This document shows positions 1 to 7,279 of a stretch of DNA of 64,000 nucleotides, in pieces (the stretch's first letter is position 1; each line of letters starts with the position of its first letter). The translations under genes were made by a program, and so were the position numbers. The stretch is from contig NZ_JANUDX010000008.1 of assembly GCF_024810105.1 (NCBI RefSeq), positions 1 through 64,000 on the forward strand, in the 5' to 3' direction. The notes below the pieces were generated by a model. That model had not been told where the DNA came from, made no database searches, and saw nothing but the letters and a program-made list of their open reading frames with translations. Source of the stretch: Stenotrophomonas sp. BIGb0135. Its GTDB lineage: Bacteria; Pseudomonadota; Gammaproteobacteria; Xanthomonadales; Xanthomonadaceae.

Positions 1-1
1 C

Positions 2-99
2 GGGCGCTGGGCCCCCATGCCCTTTCCGGCGAATGTCCCCCGGCCGCTGCGCGGCCTCCTCCTTTATTTCGCCTCCAAGGGCATGGGGGCCCAGCGCCC
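2..99. repeat. Perfect 23-bp inverted repeat with nested hairpin
   Basis: Bases 2-24 are the exact reverse complement of bases 77-99, separated by 52 bases. The spacer holds a second small palindrome, GGCCGC-TGC-GCGGCC. The whole could fold as one long hairpin. The rest of the gap up to 313 shows no convincing gene. The first arm resembles sequence at 36139-36168, so this may be one copy of a dispersed intergenic element. Confidence 0.7.
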
Positions 100-260
100 A
101 ACCCACCGACTGCCCCCAAAGCCCCCTGCGTACCGCAAGCCGCTACGGGGCCCTCACGCGCGCGGAACGCCAAAGCGGAGACAGCACCGATCAACACGGC
201 GGCCAGGCTGCCCAGCCACACGCATATCGCGCTGCGTCATCTGCCACGGCCCTTGCAACA

Positions 261-295
261 GGACGCTCCCCCATAGCGAGAGGGAGCGTCCTTTC
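261..295 (+). terminator. Hairpin with short T-tract beyond the receptor gene
   Basis: A perfect 10-bp stem (GGACGCTCCC, 261-270, with GGGAGCGTCC, 282-291) has an 11-base loop and is followed on the plus strand by TTTCT. It lies just past the 3' end of the minus-strand receptor gene. The T-tract points to termination of plus-strand transcripts. For the receptor transcript it would only be a 3'-end stabilising hairpin. Confidence 0.5.
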
Positions 296-313
296 TGTGG
301 GATACCGCCGCTC

Positions 314-3300
314 TCACCAGTCGTACTGCACCTGCAGCCGCGCATACCGTGGCGTGGTGTTGTAGCGGGCCTTCCCGTAGTTGAAGTAGTCGGTCACCGT
401 CCCGGCCGAATTGACGTCGTAGCGCGTCTCATACACCTGCACCGGCTTGATCGAGTTGAACAGGTTGATCACCGACAACTGCACGCTCAGTCCCGGCAGC
501 GCCGCCGGCGAGTACATCACGTTCGGGTTGACCGACATCGTCCACGGCGTACGCCCACTGCTGCCCACCCTGGAAAGATCGTCCTCGCCGACATTGCAGG
601 TATGGAACACACCGCGGTAGCCGAAATCGGTATCGAACGTACCGTTACCGCCGCCCAGGCAGCTGATCGGCGTGCCCGACTGCACCAGCAGATTCGCGCC
701 CACCTGCCACTGCGGGCTCAGCTGGTAACTGCCGTACAGCTTGAAGCTGTGGCGACGGTCGTTGAACAGATAGCCATCGGCGCCGTAGGACAGTTCCTTG
801 AAGTCGAAGTCCGAGGTCGTGCCGGTGTCGTCCTGGCCGTTGGTGCTCTTCACCAGGCCTTCGTAATTGCCATACAGCTTGGCCCAGGTGTAGTTGACGC
901 TGGCATACCAGCGCTCGGTACGCTTCTCCGCCGACAGGCTCAGCGAACGGTAGCTGCGCTTGGCCTTGGGGCCCAGTTCACTGCCGGGAACGGTGATGGT
1001 GTCCGGCGTGCCGTCGCCATCCACGTCGATGTCCAGGGTCAGGTCGCTGCCGGGATTGAAGATCCAGCAGCCGGGGAGGCCGCCCGGCACTTCCCATTCG
1101 CTGTCCCAGTGCGAGACGTCGTAGCCGGCGGCCTTGGCTGCGTTGTACAGCGAGCGCGAATCGCAGGTGTCGTCGATCACCTGGTTGATCCGGCGCACGG
1201 TGAGCTTGGCGCCCAGCGTCCAGCCATCGACCCAGTCGTTGCTCGATCGCAGCAGCCGCTGATAGCCGAGGATGGCTTCGTCCTGGGTGTAGGGCTTCAA
1301 TCCACGGGAGGCGACCGCGCGCGGATCGGGCGTGCTGCCGTCGGCGCCGTTGACCACGCTGTCGGCGCTGCCGTTGCGATACGAACCGGTGATGTTGGGT
1401 TTGCCGGTGACCGGGTCGTAGCCGTCGTAGGTGTAGTAATCCATCGTGTAGTACGACCCGGTGGCCGCGCGCAGGGCCACGTTGGCGGCGATGGGCAGCG
1501 AGTAGCGGCCAAGCGATGCGTACAGCTTGCTGTCGCCGTCGCCGGTGGGATCCCACGAAAGGCCCAGCCGCGGCTGCCAGATGTTGTCCTGCTTGACGAA
1601 CGTCGCGCCGCTGCCGTTGCGGTTGTCGAACGAGTCGTTGCGCAGCCCGGCGTACAGCATCAGCCGGTCGTTGACCTGCCAGTGGTCTTCCAGGTACCAC
1701 GACGCCTGCTTGACGCCGATGCGGCCACCGGTACGGAAGTTGATGCGCTGAGCATAGTTGGCGTAGAGGTTCCAGTACGCGCCGCTGGAATAGGCCGTGC
1801 CCTGCACCGACGTCCAGTCTTCCTTGCTGTAGCCGCCGCCCAGCTGGTGGTTGCCCACCTGCCAGACCAGGTCGGCCTGCGTGTTGCTGCGCTCGTTGCT
1901 GCCGGCGCGCAGGCCCAACTGGCTGTTGACGGCGCAGCCGACCTGCTTGCCCAGCATGCGGTCGACCACGTATGGGCAGTCGCCATCGGCGGCATTGATG
2001 TCGCCATCGTAGTCACCACGCTGTCCATCCGGACTGATCGTGTACTGGCCATTGGTGTTGCGCATGCGCCCGTGCTGCAGGCTGGCGGTGACGTCGTCGC
2101 TGAGCTGGCTGGTCCACTTGAACACGTTGGTGTTGCCGCCCGAGCGGCCTTCCAGGCGCCCTCGGTAGTCGCGCTTGTCCACGGCCGCGCCGGGCCGGTC
2201 GCTGGCGTAGTCGGCGTCGTAATAGTCGTACTGGTAGCGGCGGCGGTTGTCGAAACCGGTGTATTCCAGGTGATTGCGGTCGTTGAGGTACCAGTCGAGT
2301 TTCAGCAGCCAATAGGGATCGCGCGAGCGGTAGTCCTGCGCGGACGTCGCCAACGATGTGGGCGGCACGGGCTTGTCCGGATCGCGCGTACTGCGCGGGT
2401 TGCTGGCCGAACGTCCGCCGAAGGCGGTGTTGTCCGATCGCGTCATGCTGCCCAGCGCGAACACGAACAGCGTGTCCTCGATCAACGGGCCGCCGGCCCA
2501 GGCGCTGAACACATCGCCGGACTGGCGGTTCTTGTCGTACGAACGCAGGATGCTGCCATCGGTGCGCAGCGTGTCGGGCGCGTTCTCGCGCAGCGCATCC
2601 GGCGTGGTGGTCCAGCTGGCCCCGCCTTTCCACGTGTTGGTGCCGCGCTTGACGTTGACGCTGGTGACTCCGCCGGTGGAGAACCCGTAACGCGCGCCGT
2701 AGCCGCCGGTCTGCACGTCCAGCTGGTCGATGGCCTGGAACGGCACCTCGGCGAATGACAGGCTGTCGAACAGGTTGGTGACGTTGAAGCCGTTGATGTA
2801 GTAACTGTTCTCGGCCGCCGACGCACCGCCGAACGAGGCCGGCCCGAAGAAGCTGCTGCTGGCCACCGTGCCCGGGGTGAGCAGCGAGATGCTGGTGACA
2901 TCACGCGCCACCGGCAGGGTGTTGAGCTGTTCGGCGGTGAAGGTGGTGCGGGTCTCCACGCTGCCGAGGTCGATCGGGGCCACGTTGCTGGCACGCACGT
3001 TCACTGCGTCCAGGGTGGCGGCCTTGGCGAAATCGGCCTGGGTGGTCTGCCCGGCCACCACCGTGACCTGGCGTTGGTCGGTACTGCCATCGGCGCGGGT
3101 GACACGGATTTCGTACTGGCCGGTAGGCAAGGCCGGCAGACGGAACCTGCCGTCGGCGGTGATGCGGGTTTCGCGCGAGGTGCCGGCCTCCAGGCTGCGG
3201 ATCTGGACATTGCCGCCGGCGGCATCCGGGACGTGCCCGAGGACGTCGCCGACCGTGCTCTGGGCCAGCGCGGGCAGCGGGGTCAACATGGCCATCAGCA

Positions 3301-3358
3301 GGAGGGACAGGGTGGTCTTGCGCGGTTGGATCCTGCACGTGCGGAACGGGTGTTGCAT
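314..3358 (-). CDS. TonB-dependent receptor, Oar-like, with N-terminal regulatory-like domain
   Basis: This is a 1014-residue outer membrane receptor. A signal peptide (about residues 1-33, ending ALAQS) is followed by a carboxypeptidase-regulatory-like beta-sandwich (about 35-110, with the DGRFRLPALPTGQYEIRV pattern). A plug domain follows (YYINGFNVTNLFDSLSF, then QLDVQTGGYGARYGFSTGGV), then a long beta-barrel rich in alternating aromatic residues and ending in an aromatic (YARLQVQYDW), as outer membrane barrels do. Such Oar-type receptors import large or unknown ligands using TonB-ExbBD energy, and Xanthomonadaceae carry many. No ligand can be named. It stands alone, with no neighbouring transporter or sigma/anti-sigma pair. 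The ATG is preceded on the minus strand by a purine-rich AGGCGAAG-type ribosome site. Confidence 0.88.
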   Translation of the reverse strand: MQHPFRTCRIQPRKTTLSLLLMAMLTPLPALAQSTVGDVLGHVPDAAGGNVQIRSLEAGTSRETRITADGRFRLPALPTGQYEIRVTRADGSTDQRQVTVVAGQTTQADFAKAATLDAVNVRASNVAPIDLGSVETRTTFTAEQLNTLPVARDVTSISLLTPGTVASSSFFGPASFGGASAAENSYYINGFNVTNLFDSLSFAEVPFQAIDQLDVQTGGYGARYGFSTGGVTSVNVKRGTNTWKGGASWTTTPDALRENAPDTLRTDGSILRSYDKNRQSGDVFSAWAGGPLIEDTLFVFALGSMTRSDNTAFGGRSASNPRSTRDPDKPVPPTSLATSAQDYRSRDPYWLLKLDWYLNDRNHLEYTGFDNRRRYQYDYYDADYASDRPGAAVDKRDYRGRLEGRSGGNTNVFKWTSQLSDDVTASLQHGRMRNTNGQYTISPDGQRGDYDGDINAADGDCPYVVDRMLGKQVGCAVNSQLGLRAGSNERSNTQADLVWQVGNHQLGGGYSKEDWTSVQGTAYSSGAYWNLYANYAQRINFRTGGRIGVKQASWYLEDHWQVNDRLMLYAGLRNDSFDNRNGSGATFVKQDNIWQPRLGLSWDPTGDGDSKLYASLGRYSLPIAANVALRAATGSYYTMDYYTYDGYDPVTGKPNITGSYRNGSADSVVNGADGSTPDPRAVASRGLKPYTQDEAILGYQRLLRSSNDWVDGWTLGAKLTVRRINQVIDDTCDSRSLYNAAKAAGYDVSHWDSEWEVPGGLPGCWIFNPGSDLTLDIDVDGDGTPDTITVPGSELGPKAKRSYRSLSLSAEKRTERWYASVNYTWAKLYGNYEGLVKSTNGQDDTGTTSDFDFKELSYGADGYLFNDRRHSFKLYGSYQLSPQWQVGANLLVQSGTPISCLGGGNGTFDTDFGYRGVFHTCNVGEDDLSRVGSSGRTPWTMSVNPNVMYSPAALPGLSVQLSVINLFNSIKPVQVYETRYDVNSAGTVTDYFNYGKARYNTTPRYARLQVQYDW

Positions 3359-3601
3359 GTCTTCGCCTCCAGTGCGTCCGGCCGGGGTGGCCGGGTCGAG
3401 TGGGGCGGACGCTAGTCGTCAGGCGTGGAGAAAAAAGCGCGTGGCGTCGCCAGGACCTCGTGTAGCGTGACGCCGCGCAAAAATAGTGCCGCTGCGCGCA
3501 CCGAGACGTGACGAGGTTCGCTGAAAAACCTTCTGCAGCAGTGCGAAGGGTGTAAATCAGGATCGTGCCGTTCGCGACAAACCGCGCGTCGTCGCCGGAC
3601 G
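3359..3601. other. Intergenic region upstream of the TonB receptor
   Basis: About 240 bases lie between the receptor start and the terminator of the LysR gene. They should hold the receptor promoter on the minus strand, but I see no clear -35/-10 pair, no Fur-box-like dyad and no coding signal. Confidence 0.4.
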
Positions 3602-3629
3602 GAAAACGCCGCCCGGAGGCGGCGTTTTC
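3602..3629. terminator. Bidirectional-type terminator at the 3' end of the LysR gene
   Basis: A perfect 12-bp stem (GAAAACGCCGCC, 3602-3613, and its complement, 3618-3629) closes a CGGA tetraloop. The stem ends in A4 on one side and T4 on the other, so it can terminate in either direction. It lies 34 bases past the smeRv stop codon. Confidence 0.75.
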
Positions 3630-3662
3630 AGGGGGTACGACCGTGTTCGGCTCCGCCGTGGG

Positions 3663-4685
3663 TCAGCCCGCGGTCACCGTTTCCAGGATCCGCTTGCCGG
3701 TCGCCTGCAGCTCTTCTTCCGCCTGCTCGCTCTTCTGCTTGGCGAACTTGGCGTTCGGGCACTGCGCCAGCATGTAGTTGGCGTCGAAGTCGAGCTTGGC
3801 CACCAGGAAATCGACAAACGCGCGCACCTTCGGCGAGACCAGGCGACCGCCGGCGAACACGGCGTTGAAGTCCACTTCCGGGCCGGTCCAGCCGGCCAGC
3901 ACGCGGCGCACCATGCCCGATTCGACGAACGGTTTGGCCATCACATCGCCGGTGAGCAGCAACCCTTCGCCGCACACCAGCGCACCATTCAGCGCGGACG
4001 GGTCGTTGGCCACCAGCAGCGGATTGACCGGGAAATCGCGCAGGTCGCCGCCGTTCTCGCCGAGCTGCCAGAAGAAGCGGTTGTTGTTGATGTTGCGTGC
4101 CTTGCGCATCGCCAGGATGCGGTGGAACTGCAACTCGTCCGGGTGCAGCGGCTCGCCGTAGCGCTCGATGTAGGCCGGGCTCGCGAACACCTGCGTGCGC
4201 AGGCTGCCGAGCTTGCGCGCCACCAGGTTGGAGTCGGGCAGGGTACCCACGCGCAGGGCCAGGTCGGCTTCGCCGGCGATCAGGTCCAGCTTCTCGTTGC
4301 CCAGGTGCATGTCCAGCTGGATTTCCGGGTACTGCGCATGGAACTCGCCGAGCAGCGGCGCGATCCAGGTGATGCCGATCGAGTAGGGCACGGTGAAGCG
4401 CAGCCAGCCGCGCGGGCCGGACTGCAGCTGGTTGACCGCGCCTTCGGCTTCTTCCAGTTCGCGCGCGATGCGCTGGCAATGCTCGTGGTACACCGAGCCG
4501 GCCTCGGTCAGGCCCAGCCGGCGCGTGGTCCGGTGCAGCAGGCGCGCGCCCAGGCGCGTCTCCAGTTCCTGCACCTTGCGGCTGACCGTGGTCTTGGGCA
4601 GGCCGAGCGCGGTGGCGGCGGCGATGAAGCTGCCTTGCTCGACCACCTTGACGAAGATCAGCGTGTCGTTGAGATCGTGTGCCAT
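3663..4685 (-). CDS. smeRv: LysR-family regulator of the adjacent efflux operon (SmeRv)
   Basis: A 340-residue LysR-type regulator. The N-terminal winged helix-turn-helix covers about residues 1-60 (FVKVVEQGSFIAAATALG, then TTVSRKVQELETRLGARLL), followed by a substrate-binding effector domain. It is transcribed divergently from the smeU1-V-W-U2-X genes, exactly the published arrangement of smeRv in Stenotrophomonas maltophilia. There it controls the pump, and point mutations in it cause pump overexpression and quinolone/chloramphenicol resistance. The name rests on the whole locus matching, not on a sequence search. The 141-base divergent gap carries dyad symmetry suited to LysR binding. Its own terminator follows the stop codon. 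Confidence 0.85.
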   Translation of the reverse strand: MAHDLNDTLIFVKVVEQGSFIAAATALGLPKTTVSRKVQELETRLGARLLHRTTRRLGLTEAGSVYHEHCQRIARELEEAEGAVNQLQSGPRGWLRFTVPYSIGITWIAPLLGEFHAQYPEIQLDMHLGNEKLDLIAGEADLALRVGTLPDSNLVARKLGSLRTQVFASPAYIERYGEPLHPDELQFHRILAMRKARNINNNRFFWQLGENGGDLRDFPVNPLLVANDPSALNGALVCGEGLLLTGDVMAKPFVESGMVRRVLAGWTGPEVDFNAVFAGGRLVSPKVRAFVDFLVAKLDFDANYMLAQCPNAKFAKQKSEQAEEELQATGKRILETVTAG

Positions 4686-4749
4686 GACGGGGATCCGAAG
4701 TGGGGAGGGCTAGGGTGCCCGAAAGATTGTGCCGGGTACGGGACGATTA

Positions 4750-4797
4750 TTCCCCTTAATCCGGACTAATCAAGGGGGAGTTTGGGGACTAATCTGG
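4750..4797. promoter_or_regulatory. Candidate LysR operator in the smeRv / efflux divergent region
   Basis: CCCCTT (4752-4757) and AAGGGG (4772-4777) form an interrupted dyad, flanked by AT-rich half-sites, and GACTAATC occurs twice (4764-4771 and 4787-4794). This is the kind of interrupted dyad with repeated half-sites that LysR tetramers bind between divergent genes. Binding is inferred and not shown. Confidence 0.5.
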
Positions 4798-4826
4798 CGC
4801 CATTCCCGAAGTGAAGGACCCCAGCC

Positions 4827-5054
4827 ATGTGGTTGCGGAACATTCTTGGCCGCGTACTCAGCGGCCCCACCTCCCCGCTGGAGCTGGCCATGACCGTAGA
4901 GAAGCGCCCTTCGGCGTTCTCGCACAAGGCTTTCCGCGAGTTCACCCCGCCCGCCAAGATGCAGCGCGGCGGTAGCCTGCGACTGGGTTCACGCCATCTC
5001 GACCAACTGGGTCGAATTGGGATTATCCCGGGCGCGGGAGTGAAAGTCCCATGA
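4827..5054 (+). CDS. Small conserved-looking protein heading the efflux operon (75 aa)
   Basis: I do not recognise this 75-residue product. It has no signal peptide or membrane segment and is rich in basic residues. Two things suggest it is translated. An AAGGA ribosome site sits about 8 bases before the ATG. Its stop codon overlaps the next start as ATGA (5051-5054), the classic sign of translational coupling to smeU1. It is the first frame after the divergent regulatory region. It could instead be a leader ORF whose translation sets smeU1 expression. Published descriptions of the pump locus name five genes and, as far as I recall, not this one. Confidence 0.55.
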   Translation: MWLRNILGRVLSGPTSPLELAMTVEKRPSAFSHKAFREFTPPAKMQRGGSLRLGSRHLDQLGRIGIIPGAGVKVP

Positions 5055-5824
5055 GTGGGACGCTGGCCCCCGAGGTCCTGGTCCTGGGCGGCACCGGCAG
5101 TGTCGGCCAGGGCATCGTGGCTGCGCTGCTGGAGGCCGGCAGCCCGGTCCTGGTGGTCGGCCGCGACCCCGGGCGGCTGGCGGCCCTGCAGGACCAGTTC
5201 GCCGACGAGCCCGGGCTGGAAACGATGCTCGGTTCGCTGGGGGACGATGGTTCGGCGCGTGCGCTGGTCGAACGCCTGGCGCTGCGGCGGCGCCCGTTGG
5301 CGGCCGTGGTCGATGCAATGGGCGGCCCGTACAACCGCGGCCGCGTCACCGACCGCAGTGGCGATGCACTGCTGCAGGCACTGCAGGCCGACGTGATGCC
5401 GCACGTGCACGCCGGGCGCCACCTGCTGCCGCTGCTTCGCGGTGGCGCGCAGGTGCGCCGCTACGTGCTGGTCGGTGGCCCGGCCGGCTTCAAGCCGTGG
5501 GCCGGCCACGGCGAATCGTCGATCACCATGTCCACCACGCGCATGTACGCCCAGGTGCTGCACCAGGAAGCGCAGGCGCTGGGCGTTCGCGCGCAGATGC
5601 TGGAAGTGTGCAACCCGGTGTGTACGACGACCAATGCGGCCAATGCCTGCATCGAGTGGCCGAGCGCGCTGCTGGTCGGGCGGCGGCTGGTGTCCCTGCT
5701 CGATACCTGCACCGACAACCGCGCCATCGTGCGCTGCGACACCCGCGACGCCGAACTGCCGCGTGGCCTGCTGCACCTGGACAGGCCTCCCCCGCTGTCG
5801 CGCGATACCGCAGGTGCCGCTTGA
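5051..5824 (+). CDS. smeU1: SDR-fold oxidoreductase SmeU1 of the efflux operon
   Basis: A 257-residue Rossmann-fold protein with the nucleotide-binding glycine motif GGTGSVGQG near residues 14-22, a VVGRDPGRL segment after strand 2, and the VVDAMGGPYNRG region that corresponds to NNAG of classical short-chain dehydrogenases. The usual catalytic Tyr-x3-Lys is not visible: the equivalent stretch reads TMSTTRMYAQVLHQEA, so the activity may differ from a classical SDR or be absent. Position between the regulator and the adaptor matches smeU1 of the S. maltophilia pump operon, where its role in efflux is unclear but has been linked to redox stress. The start is set by the ATGA overlap. Confidence 0.82.
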   Translation: MSGTLAPEVLVLGGTGSVGQGIVAALLEAGSPVLVVGRDPGRLAALQDQFADEPGLETMLGSLGDDGSARALVERLALRRRPLAAVVDAMGGPYNRGRVTDRSGDALLQALQADVMPHVHAGRHLLPLLRGGAQVRRYVLVGGPAGFKPWAGHGESSITMSTTRMYAQVLHQEAQALGVRAQMLEVCNPVCTTTNAANACIEWPSALLVGRRLVSLLDTCTDNRAIVRCDTRDAELPRGLLHLDRPPPLSRDTAGAA

Positions 5825-5915
5825 CCTTTACCAAGGTTCAGGTCCCAGGATGTGCCCCCCAGTTGCGCCTTCCCCCCGATTTCGTATCACCACCCCCTCC
5901 GTACGGATGCATGCC

Positions 5916-7118
5916 ATGACCACCTCCAACTCCACTTCCCCACGTTTCACCCGACGGCTGGCCATGGTCGGTGTGTCCGTCCTGGCCGCCGCCGTCCTGG
6001 CCGCCTGCAGCGGTGGCCACGCCGAAGAAGCCGGCATGCCGCCGCCGCCGTCGGTCAGCGCCGCCCCGGTGCTGGTCAAGCAGATCAGCCAGTGGGATGA
6101 CTTCAGCGGCCGCGTCGAGGCGGTGCAGAGCGTCGAGCTGCGCCCGCGCGTGTCCGGCTACATCGACAAGGTCAACTACGTCGAAGGCGACGAGGTGAAG
6201 AAGGGCGATGTCCTGTTCACCATCGACGCGCGCAGCTACCAGGCCGAGTACGACCGTGCCCGCGCCGAGCTGGCCCGTGCCCGCACCCAGTCCACGCTGG
6301 CCCGCAGCGAGTCCGACCGCGCCAAGAAGCTCTCCGAGCAGCAGGCGATCTCCACCGAAACCTGGGAGCAGCGCCGCGCCGCGGCCGACCAGGCCGGTGC
6401 CAGCGTGCAGGCCGCGCAGGCCGCGCTGGATGCCGCCGCGCTCAACCTGGAGTTCACCAAGGTGCGCGCGCCGATCAACGGCCGTGCCGGCCGCGCGATG
6501 GTGACCGCTGGCAACCTGGTCACCGCCGGCGACAGCGCCAGCGTGCTGACCACGCTGGTTTCGCTGGATACGGTGTTCGTGTACTTCGATGCCGACGAGA
6601 GCACCTTCCTGCGGTACGCGCAGATGGCGCGCAAGGGCGAGCGCCCGAGCGAGCGCGACAGCGACCTGCCGGTCAAGGTGGGCCTGTCGGGCGAGGAGGG
6701 CTTCCCGCATGAGGGCAAGGTCGACTTCCTCGACAACCAGGTCACCCGCAGCACCGGCACCATCCGCGTGCGCGCGCTGCTGGACAACGCCGACCGCACC
6801 TTCACCCCGGGCCTGTTCGCCCGCGTGCAGCTGCTGGGCAGTGGCCAGTTCCAGGCCATGCTCATCGACGAGAAGGCCGTGCTCACCGACCAGGACCGCA
6901 AGTACGTCTACGTGGTCGACAAGGACGGCAAGGCGCAGCGCCAGGACATCACCCTGGGCCGCAACGCCGACGGCCTGCGCATCGTGCAGCAGGGCCTGAA
7001 GGCCGGCGACCGGGTGATCATCGACGGCGTGCAGAAGGTCTTCATGCCCGGCATGCCGGTGCAGGCCAAGGCCGTGGTCATGCAGCCCGCTGCGGCACCC
7101 GCTGTTGCGTTGAATTGA
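5916..7118 (+). CDS. smeV: RND efflux periplasmic adaptor lipoprotein SmeV
   Basis: A 400-residue membrane fusion protein. The signal peptide ends in a lipobox (LAAC, Cys about residue 29), so the mature protein is anchored to the inner membrane. The biotinyl-lipoyl half motifs (VSGYIDKVNYVEGDEVKKGDVLF and later FTKVRAPINGRAGRAMVTAGNLV) flank a helical hairpin rich in Ala, Arg and Glu (about residues 110-175), followed by beta-barrel and membrane-proximal domains. It bridges pump SmeW and channel SmeX. An alternative ATG lies nine bases upstream (5907, MHAM). It is followed by a 161-base gap that holds SMAG palindromes, unusual inside an operon. Confidence 0.92.
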   Translation: MTTSNSTSPRFTRRLAMVGVSVLAAAVLAACSGGHAEEAGMPPPPSVSAAPVLVKQISQWDDFSGRVEAVQSVELRPRVSGYIDKVNYVEGDEVKKGDVLFTIDARSYQAEYDRARAELARARTQSTLARSESDRAKKLSEQQAISTETWEQRRAAADQAGASVQAAQAALDAAALNLEFTKVRAPINGRAGRAMVTAGNLVTAGDSASVLTTLVSLDTVFVYFDADESTFLRYAQMARKGERPSERDSDLPVKVGLSGEEGFPHEGKVDFLDNQVTRSTGTIRVRALLDNADRTFTPGLFARVQLLGSGQFQAMLIDEKAVLTDQDRKYVYVVDKDGKAQRQDITLGRNADGLRIVQQGLKAGDRVIIDGVQKVFMPGMPVQAKAVVMQPAAAPAVALN

Positions 7119-7121
7119 AGG

Positions 7122-7175
7122 GCAGCCGACTGACCGTCGGCCCTACATAGCAGCCGACCCCACCGTCGGCTCTAC
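7122..7175. repeat. Two SMAG-type REP palindromes between smeV and smeW
   Basis: Two near-identical units lie head to tail (7122-7146 and 7150-7175). Each has GCAGCCGAC, a short loop, GTCGGC and then a terminal CTAC, which is GTAG on the opposite strand. This matches the SMAG repeat family described in Stenotrophomonas. They sit in the transcribed spacer of the pump operon. Confidence 0.75.
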
Positions 7176-7211
7176 CGTGTCTGCCAGCGCCCCGTGCAGG
7201 GGAGCCCGCCA

Positions 7212-7233
7212 CCGCTGTCGCCTGCGACAGCGG
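7212..7233. repeat. Intercistronic hairpin before smeW
   Basis: CCGCTGTCGC (7212-7221) and GCGACAGCGG (7224-7233) form a tight, almost loopless hairpin between the REP pair and the smeW start. There is no T-tract, so it is not an obvious terminator. It could stabilise or process the operon mRNA. Confidence 0.5.
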
Positions 7234-7279
7234 CCGGGGTCGTGCACGCCGGCGTTGGTGAAACCCCAGGAATCCACCC

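Noticed and set aside
17..2758. Long open frame of 913 codons on the plus strand opposite the receptor gene
   Set aside because: It is the antisense shadow of the TonB receptor. High GC gives few stops, and it has low-complexity Arg/Ala/Val composition and no domains.
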